Shown piece by piece: positions 12,859-17,069 of a stretch of 17,069 nt of DNA. Below the pieces are notes generated by a model, which was given only the letters and a program-made list of their open reading frames with translations, made no database searches and had not been told where the DNA came from. Each line of letters starts with the position of its first letter. Position 1 is the stretch's first letter. The translations under genes were made by a program, and so were the position numbers. The DNA is from Desulfohalobiaceae bacterium (GTDB taxonomy: Bacteria > Desulfobacterota > Desulfovibrionia > Desulfovibrionales > Desulfothermaceae): assembly GCA_021737525.1 (NCBI GenBank), contig JAIPDU010000010.1, positions 1 through 17,069 of the forward strand, in the 5' to 3' direction.

Positions 12859-14139
12859 ATGCACTGCAATATCCTGAGCCTCTTTCCGGAATATTTCCAT
12901 TCCCCTCTCGGGACCGGCCTGATGGAAAAGGCCAGGGAAAAGGGCATCGTGTCCGTGGATCTGGTCAATCCCAGGGACTATACCCTGGACCGGCACAACC
13001 GGGTCGATGGACGGCCCTACGGTGGCGGACCGGGGATGGTTATGGCTGTGGAGCCCGTGCACCGGGCCCTGCAGAGCATTTCCCCTCCCGGCAGAAAGCT
13101 GATCCTCTCCGCCAGGGGAAGGCCGCTGGACCAGGAGATGGTCCGCGAGCTGTCCGGGGAGGAAATCCTTACCCTGATTTGTGGCCGCTATGAGGAGATC
13201 GACGCCAGGCTCCTGGAAATCGAGGATATCGAGCCGATAAGCATAGGGGACTTCGTCCTGGGCGGCGGCGAGGCAGCCGCCCTGTGCCTGTTGGAGTCGG
13301 TCTCCAGGCTGCAGCCCCGCTTCATGGGACGCCAGGAATCAGCGGACGAGGAGAGCTTCAACCAGGGTCTTCTGGAATATCCGCACTATACCCGCCCCCG
13401 GGAATACAAGGGTGTCCGGGTCCCGGATATTCTGGTCTCCGGGGACCACGGCAGCGTGGACCAGTGGCGCAGACAGCAGTCCCTGTTGACCACGCTGCGG
13501 CTCAGGCCCGAGCTCCTGCAGCAGAGCCGCCTGGAGCCGGCGGACTACACCTGGCTGCGAGGGGTTCCCTGGAACAGGCCCGGCCGCAACCTGTATCCGG
13601 TCCTCCTGCACCATCCAGTGGTGAACAAGCACGGCCAGACCTGCACAGTCTCTTTGACAAACCTGGATATTCACGATATAGCCCGCGTTTGTCGAACCTA
13701 CGGCCTGCCGCGCTATTATCTGGTCACTCCCTTGCGGGATCAGCAAGAGCTGGCTGCCCGGCTTCTGCGGCACTGGGCCGAGGACGGGCCCGGTGGAGAA
13801 GCCAACACAACCAGGGCACGGGCCATAGAGCAGGTGCGGGTTCACTCCGATCTGGAACAGGCCCTTGAGGATGTCCGTCAGCGATGCGGACAGGAGCCTT
13901 TCCTGGCCGCGACCAGCGCCCGGGACGAGGGTTCAGCCACGCCCGGGGACATTCGCAGCATCCTCCGGGAGAGGCCTGTCATGCTGATCCTGGGCACTGG
14001 CCACGGTCTGGCCCGGGAAGTCCTGGAGAGGGCGGACGCTTTGCTGCGACCGATTCGGCCCTTCGGGGAATACCGGCATCTCTCGGTTCGCTCCGCAGCG
14101 GCCATCACCATCGACCGCATTCTCGGGGATGTATGGTGA
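12859..14139 (+). CDS. trmD: tRNA (guanine37-N1)-methyltransferase TrmD fused to a second SPOUT RNA methyltransferase domain
   Basis: Residues 1-235 are TrmD, the SPOUT enzyme that makes m1G37 in tRNAs to prevent frameshifting. DGRPYGGGPGM (50-60), CGRYEEID (108-115), SIGDFVLGGGE (128-138) and YPHYTRP (174-180) are all present. Arg150 aligns with E. coli Arg154, but Glu165 stands where E. coli has the catalytic Asp169. Residues 245-426 form a second domain of the Methyltrn_RNA_4 (PF09936, Thermotoga TM1570-like) SPOUT family, with HHPVVNKHGQ, TNLDIHDIARVCRTYG, ILGTGHGL and HLSVRSAAAI. The target of this domain is unknown. Such fusions are known in Desulfovibrio-type bacteria. The length (426 residues) is far above the usual 230-250. 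A good Shine-Dalgarno is lacking. The stop codon lies nine bases before a heptamer array. Confidence 0.94.
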   Translation: MHCNILSLFPEYFHSPLGTGLMEKAREKGIVSVDLVNPRDYTLDRHNRVDGRPYGGGPGMVMAVEPVHRALQSISPPGRKLILSARGRPLDQEMVRELSGEEILTLICGRYEEIDARLLEIEDIEPISIGDFVLGGGEAAALCLLESVSRLQPRFMGRQESADEESFNQGLLEYPHYTRPREYKGVRVPDILVSGDHGSVDQWRRQQSLLTTLRLRPELLQQSRLEPADYTWLRGVPWNRPGRNLYPVLLHHPVVNKHGQTCTVSLTNLDIHDIARVCRTYGLPRYYLVTPLRDQQELAARLLRHWAEDGPGGEANTTRARAIEQVRVHSDLEQALEDVRQRCGQEPFLAATSARDEGSATPGDIRSILRERPVMLILGTGHGLAREVLERADALLRPIRPFGEYRHLSVRSAAAITIDRILGDVW

Positions 14140-14147
14140 GACTGGGG

Positions 14148-14202
14148 ATCGGAGGTCGGAAATCAGAGATCGGAGGTCGGAGTCAGAGGTCGGAGGTCGG
14201 AG
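14148..14202 (+). repeat. heptamer array, GTCGGAG family, after trmD
   Basis: Eight units of consensus [AG]TC[AG]GAG cover 14148-14202, seven of 7 nt and one of 6 nt (14176-14181). It starts nine bases after the trmD stop. The family is shared with 5966-6014 and, inverted, with 9992-10061. Confidence 0.8.
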
Positions 14203-14215
14203 GAAGGACGGAAAG

Positions 14216-14257
14216 ATGCTGAATTCGGCATGCTCCATGCGAAATGCCGAATGCGGT
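14216..14257 (+). repeat. heptamer array, ATGCCGA family, with a 9-bp inverted repeat
   Basis: Six heptamers in exact register fit AT[GT]C[CGT][GC][ACT] (for example ATGCTGA, ATGCGAA, ATGCCGA, ATGCGGT). Within them ATTCGGCAT (14223-14231) and ATGCCGAAT (14244-14252) form a perfect 9-bp stem with a 12-nt loop. It may act as a weak attenuator between trmD and rplS, but no T-run follows. Confidence 0.65.
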
Positions 14258-14287
14258 GATGCCTGATTATAAGGTAAAGGGCTCCGG

Positions 14288-14343
14288 TTTCACCGTATAC
14301 TTTTTCCTTTTCACAGTTTACGATTCAGCAGTCACGATAAACG
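14288..14343 (+). repeat. heptamer array, TTTCACG family, before rplS
   Basis: Eight heptamers in register, fitting roughly TTTCACG (for example TTTCACC, TTTCACA, GTTTACG, AGTCACG), fill 14288-14343. The next heptamer in phase is the AAAGGAG Shine-Dalgarno of rplS at 14344-14350. With the two arrays before it, nearly the whole 218-base trmD-rplS spacer is periodic. I see no clear promoter, although GTATACT at 14295-14301 resembles a -10. Confidence 0.55.
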
Positions 14344-14357
14344 AAAGGAGCCAGATT

Positions 14358-14708
14358 ATGGATTCCGTTTTGAACAAGATAGAAAACGAGCAGATGCGCA
14401 TCGACATTCCGGATTTCCGTTCCGGCGATCTGGTGGACGTGCACCTGCGCATCATCGAGGGAGAGAAGGAGCGGATCCAGGTTTTCCGTGGCACGGTGCT
14501 GCGCAAGCGCGGCTCCGGGAACAACGCCACCTTCACCGTGCGCAAGGTTTCCGGGGGAATCGGCGTGGAACGCATCTTCCCCATGCACTCGCCCTCCATC
14601 GAAAAGGTCGAGGTGGTGAGCCGCGGCAGGGTGCGCCAAAGCCGGATCTACTTCCTGCGCGATCTGAAGCACAAGCAGGCCCGGCTCAAGACCAGGGAGA
14701 ACCGGTAA
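14358..14708 (+). CDS. rplS: 50S ribosomal protein L19
   Basis: L19 sits at the subunit interface of the large subunit and contacts 16S rRNA in an intersubunit bridge. The 116-residue product shows the family features: FRSGDLVDVHLRIIEGEKER, QVFRGTVLRKRG, FTVRKVSGGIGVERIFP and the basic end RQSRIYFLRDLKHKQARLK (nearly complete). The ATG at 14358 follows an AAAGGAG ribosome-binding site. The length is normal. It follows trmD by 218 bases of repeat and precedes rnhB by 15 bases. Confidence 0.97.
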   Translation: MDSVLNKIENEQMRIDIPDFRSGDLVDVHLRIIEGEKERIQVFRGTVLRKRGSGNNATFTVRKVSGGIGVERIFPMHSPSIEKVEVVSRGRVRQSRIYFLRDLKHKQARLKTRENR

Positions 14709-14723
14709 GCACCGGGTTCCGGC

Positions 14724-15353
14724 GTGACGTCGCGATCCCAGATCCTGTCCGGTGTGGACGAGGCCGGCCGGGGTTGCCTGGCCGGCCCGGTCGTGGCCGC
14801 CGCGGTCATTCTTCCCCGGGAGAACCACCTTTCCGGCCTGACGGATTCCAAGCGACTCACGCCCTCCCAAAGGGAGGATCTGGAACATCGGATCAAGGCT
14901 GCCGCCTCGAGCTGGGCCATTGGCATCTCCTGGCCCCGCGAGATCGAGCGGATCAATATCCTGCAGGCCTCGCTCCAGGCCATGCTGCGGGCTGTTGATC
15001 ATCTGCGATACTCTCCGGAGCTGGTTCTGGTGGACGGCATCCACCGACTTCCCGGATCGATTCCCAGCAAGTGCGTGAAACAGGGGGACAGACATGTCCC
15101 TGCCATATCCGCGGCCTCCATCCTGGCCAAGACCTTCCGGGACAGGCTGATGGTCAAGCTGGACAAGAAATACGCCGGGTACGGCTTCGGCAGGCACAAG
15201 GGATACGCCACTGGAGAGCATCTGGAAGGCCTGCATCGCCTCGGACCCTGTCTCATGCACCGTCAAAGCTTCAGGCCGGTCAGAGAGGCCTGTTCCCAGG
15301 AGACCAGGCAGTGGTTGCCAGGCATCTACGGCGAGGACGAGCCGGAGAAGTAA
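14724..15353 (+). CDS. rnhB: ribonuclease HII
   Basis: RNase HII cuts RNA in RNA-DNA hybrids and removes single ribonucleotides from DNA. The 209-residue protein has the catalytic DEDD set: Asp12 and Glu13 in GVDEAGRG, Asp104 in LVDGIHRLP and Asp122 in KQGDRHVPAIS. The SAASILAKTFRDR helix, GFGRHKGYAT and the GPCLMHRQSF end are also typical. The start is a GTG at 14724, 15 bases after rplS. Later in-frame starts would remove the catalytic DE pair. Its 3' end overlaps yraN, by 43 bases if yraN begins at 15311. Confidence 0.95.
   Translation: MTSRSQILSGVDEAGRGCLAGPVVAAAVILPRENHLSGLTDSKRLTPSQREDLEHRIKAAASSWAIGISWPREIERINILQASLQAMLRAVDHLRYSPELVLVDGIHRLPGSIPSKCVKQGDRHVPAISAASILAKTFRDRLMVKLDKKYAGYGFGRHKGYATGEHLEGLHRLGPCLMHRQSFRPVREACSQETRQWLPGIYGEDEPEK
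15297..15301 (+). promoter_or_regulatory. ribosome-binding site that decides the yraN start
   Basis: A clear AGGAG-type Shine-Dalgarno around 15297-15302, inside rnhB, lies about eight to nine bases before a GTG at 15311. The ATG at 15353 has only GAGAAG-like sequence before it. This favours the upstream GTG as the yraN start. Confidence 0.55.
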
Positions 15354-15724
15354 TGGCCGCGGCCTATCTGGAATGCCGCGGTTATGCCGTCATTTCCCGG
15401 AACTGGCGCAGCAGGCGGGGCGAGATCGATCTGGTCTGCTCCCGGGGCGAGGAGATCGTCTTTGTCGAGGTCAAGACACGGGATGAATCGGACTACGGTC
15501 TGCCGGGAGACGCCCTGACGCCCAAAAAGAGCCGACGCCTTCTCCGGGCCGCCAGCCTCTATTTGAGCCAGAACGGCCTCTGGGCCCGTCCCTGCCGCTT
15601 CGATCTCTTGAGCGTAAGCCTGCAGGAGGGGGGATGCGAGATCCGGCATGACCGCAACGTCATTTCCCACAGCGAAAGCGGGTCGGCTATGGGTGGTGGC
15701 CACACCCATTGGCAACCTTGGTGA
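15311..15724 (+). CDS. yraN: YraN/UPF0102-family endonuclease-fold protein
   Basis: This is a 137-residue member of the UPF0102 (YraN) family, which has a restriction-endonuclease-like fold and no settled function. The core motif is present: RRGEIDLVC (about 36-43) and VFVEVKTR (50-57), giving the D-ExK nuclease-type set. An ATG at 15353 (TAATG overlap with the rnhB stop) is the simplest start. However, the upstream codons encode ARHLRRGRAGE, which matches the conserved N-terminal G-x-x-G-E segment of the family, and a GTG at 15311 has a good Shine-Dalgarno. I therefore prefer 15311. The last 25 or so residues are read through the start of rsmI (77-base overlap) and are unlikely to be conserved. 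Confidence 0.85.
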   Translation: MVARHLRRGRAGEVMAAAYLECRGYAVISRNWRSRRGEIDLVCSRGEEIVFVEVKTRDESDYGLPGDALTPKKSRRLLRAASLYLSQNGLWARPCRFDLLSVSLQEGGCEIRHDRNVISHSESGSAMGGGHTHWQPW

Positions 15725-16532
15725 TCTGAGCCAACGAGCCCGCGAGGTCCTGGGCAGGGCAGAAATCATTCTGGCCGAGGATACGCGGAAAACCGGTCTT
15801 CTGCTGCATCAACTGGATATCGCCCCGCAATCCTTCCTCAGCCTCCACGAGCACAACGAGGAGCGGCGGGTGCGCGCCGTGTTGGACCACCTTAGCCAGG
15901 GCAGGGAGCTGGCCCTGGTCTCCAGCGCGGGGACCCCTCTCGTCTCCGATCCGGGATTCCGCATTGTGCGGGAATGCCGGCAAAACGGATTTCGTGTGGA
16001 ACCCATCCCCGGTCCCAGCGCCCCCACAGTCGCTTTAATGGCCAGCGGCCTCCCCCCACAGCCCTGTACCTTTCTGGGATTCATGCCCCGCAAACGGCGG
16101 GAACAGCTACGGCTTTTGTCCCCTTTTGCGCAGGTGCGGACCACGCTGATTTTTTTCGAGCGAAAATCGAGGATGCGATCCGCGCTGGAGGCGGCGCACG
16201 AGTGCCTGGGGATTCGCGAGGCCTGTCTGGCCAGGGAATTGACCAAGCAGCACGAAGAATTTATTTTCTTCATGCTGGGTCAGTGGGACAAACTCCCAGA
16301 GGAATATCGGGGAGAATACACCGTTGTAATCGGTCCACCCCAGAAGGAGGACGAGCCCACACCGGAGCACGAGGTGCAAAGGCTCCTGGAGCGGGAACGG
16401 CTCGGCGGGGAAAAACCCAAGCAGGTGGTTGCCCGGGTCATGGAAAGGGTAAGCGGGTGGAGCAAGAAGTCGGTCTACGATCTCTATATCCGCGGCGCGG
16501 AGAGCGAGGAAGGCAAGGGCTCGAACATCTGA
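15648..16532 (+). CDS. rsmI: 16S rRNA (cytidine1402-2'-O)-methyltransferase
   Basis: RsmI 2'-O-methylates C1402 in the decoding centre of 16S rRNA. The 294-residue protein has the tetrapyrrole-methylase fold: LWVVATPIGNLGDLSQRA (14-31), LAEDTRKT (42-49), SLHEHNE, LVSSAGTPLVSDPGF, the GPSAPTVALMASGLP SAM-site segment, FLGFMPRKRR, and ARELTKQHEEF. The C-terminal helical extension (VARVMERVSGWSKKSVYDLYI) is typical. The ATG at 15648 overlaps the yraN end by 77 bases, so the two are probably translationally coupled. The ribosome-binding site is weak (GAG, with GGAGG further upstream). Confidence 0.96.
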   Translation: MTATSFPTAKAGRLWVVATPIGNLGDLSQRAREVLGRAEIILAEDTRKTGLLLHQLDIAPQSFLSLHEHNEERRVRAVLDHLSQGRELALVSSAGTPLVSDPGFRIVRECRQNGFRVEPIPGPSAPTVALMASGLPPQPCTFLGFMPRKRREQLRLLSPFAQVRTTLIFFERKSRMRSALEAAHECLGIREACLARELTKQHEEFIFFMLGQWDKLPEEYRGEYTVVIGPPQKEDEPTPEHEVQRLLERERLGGEKPKQVVARVMERVSGWSKKSVYDLYIRGAESEEGKGSNI

Positions 16533-16545
16533 AGGAGTGAGGAGA

Positions 16546-17069
16546 ATGACCCCCGGTTACAAAACACTGCTCGCCTGCTTCGCCAGGACCTATCTCATGG
16601 GGGTCGCCTTCAACACCAGAGGATTGCAGAACATCGGTCTGGCCTATGCCATGGACCCCGGCCTGAGAGCGTTCTACCAGGATCCGGAGGCTCTGCGTCT
16701 AGCCAGGCGGAGATATCTGGCCCTGTACAATACCCATCCCTGGTGGAACCCCATGCTGGTGGGCTATTTCCTCTTTCTGGAATCGCACATCCGCAATGGG
16801 GCCCTTTCTCCTCAGGCGATAGAACGGATCAAGACCACGACCACCTATACTCTCTCCGCCATCGGCGATTCCTTCTTCAGCGGATCGCTCATGGTCTTCT
16901 GGGCCCTGTCGGAAACCGCCTTCCTCCTCCAGGGCATGTTGGGAATCGCTACCGCCTGGTTGGTTGGTCCCCTGCTCCTGTTGCAGGGATTCAAGCTGGG
17001 CACATTCTGGCTGGGTTGGCGCAAGGGGCTGGCCGTGCTGCAACAGTTGCGCAGGCTCAACCTCATGGC
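16546..17069 (+). CDS. PTS mannose/fructose/sorbose-family IID component (partial)
   Basis: This is the N-terminal 174 residues of a membrane IID subunit of the mannose-type phosphotransferase system; the gene continues past the window. The opening LLACFARTYLMGVAFNTRGLQNIGLAYAMDP (residues 8-38, shown in part as RTYLMGVAF) corresponds to the conserved R-x-x-x-Q-x-x-x-N-x-x-x-x-Q-x-x-G segment of IID proteins. It is followed by FYNTHPWWNP-like and GDSFFSGSL motifs and then hydrophobic segments. The ATG has GGAG a few bases upstream and lies 13 bases after rsmI. The partner IIA, IIB and IIC genes are not visible. In sulfate reducers such PTS genes are sometimes incomplete and may be regulatory, but that cannot be judged here. 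Confidence 0.85.
   Translation, partial: MTPGYKTLLACFARTYLMGVAFNTRGLQNIGLAYAMDPGLRAFYQDPEALRLARRRYLALYNTHPWWNPMLVGYFLFLESHIRNGALSPQAIERIKTTTTYTLSAIGDSFFSGSLMVFWALSETAFLLQGMLGIATAWLVGPLLLLQGFKLGTFWLGWRKGLAVLQQLRRLNLM

Noticed and set aside
14216..14266. Possible 16-codon leader peptide ORF (ATG at 14216, TGA at 14264) with GGAGGAAGG upstream
   Set aside because: It lies wholly within the ATGCCGA heptamer array, so its ATG and purine-rich upstream sequence are products of the repeats. Nothing else supports translation.
5088..14357. Transposon ends or attachment sites at the repeat arrays
   Set aside because: No transposase, integrase, tRNA or target-site duplication is visible, and gene order around the arrays is the normal housekeeping order.

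Overview
The window is a GC-rich bacterial chromosome segment with dense housekeeping gene content and no phage, transposase, CRISPR or RNA gene that I can recognise. Several features point to an anaerobic deltaproteobacterium of the Desulfovibrionales type. These are a class III (oxygen-sensitive) ribonucleotide reductase with its activase, a folate-type TrmFO, a TrmD fused to a second SPOUT methyltransferase domain, and the order ffh-rpsP-khpA-rimM-trmD-rplS-rnhB-yraN-rsmI-PTS IID. The genus cannot be fixed from the sequence alone.

Layout. 1-859: an NRDE/TANGO2-family protein on the plus strand, whose 3' end overlaps the end of nrdD. 780-3624: nrdG-nrdD on the minus strand behind a recognisable promoter. 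3806-5087: a PaaI-type thioesterase overlapping a secreted M23 peptidase, minus strand. 5385-7416: a flavodoxin-fold reductase and trmFO, plus strand. 7538-8317: larB, minus strand, convergent with trmFO. 8591-9793: a PLP aminotransferase, plus strand. 10067-17069: the long plus-strand translation/ribosome cluster from ffh to rsmI, ending in a PTS mannose-family IID gene cut by the window edge. The cluster supplies membrane targeting (Ffh), ribosomal proteins S16 and L19, a 30S maturation factor (RimM), an RNA-binding KH protein, tRNA and 16S rRNA methylation (TrmD, RsmI), and RNA-primer/ribonucleotide removal (RNase HII).

The unexpected part lies between the genes. Many spacers are built from short words repeated with a strict 7-nt or 8-nt period. 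At least seven such micro-arrays occur (5266-5375, 5966-6014, 7402-7544, 9802-9878, 9992-10061, 14148-14202, and 14216-14257 with 14288-14343). They belong to several word families, and one family (AGAGGTC/GTCGGAG) occurs at three loci in both orientations. They sit against gene ends: the stop codons of the flavodoxin, trmFO and larB lie inside arrays, trmD stops a few bases before one, and ffh starts directly after one without a visible Shine-Dalgarno. The 7402-7544 array has a period of 8 and reverses orientation halfway. It can fold into one long hairpin in the plus-strand RNA, with matched A/G-T/C variants in six successive units and systematic G-U pairs. In form these arrays resemble the heptanucleotide STRR repeats known from cyanobacteria. 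Their function here is unknown.

Other points of note: a probable upstream GTG start for yraN inside rnhB, a Glu at the usual catalytic Asp position of TrmD, an attenuator-like sequence between ffh and rpsP, and three adjacent hairpins between larB and the aminotransferase.
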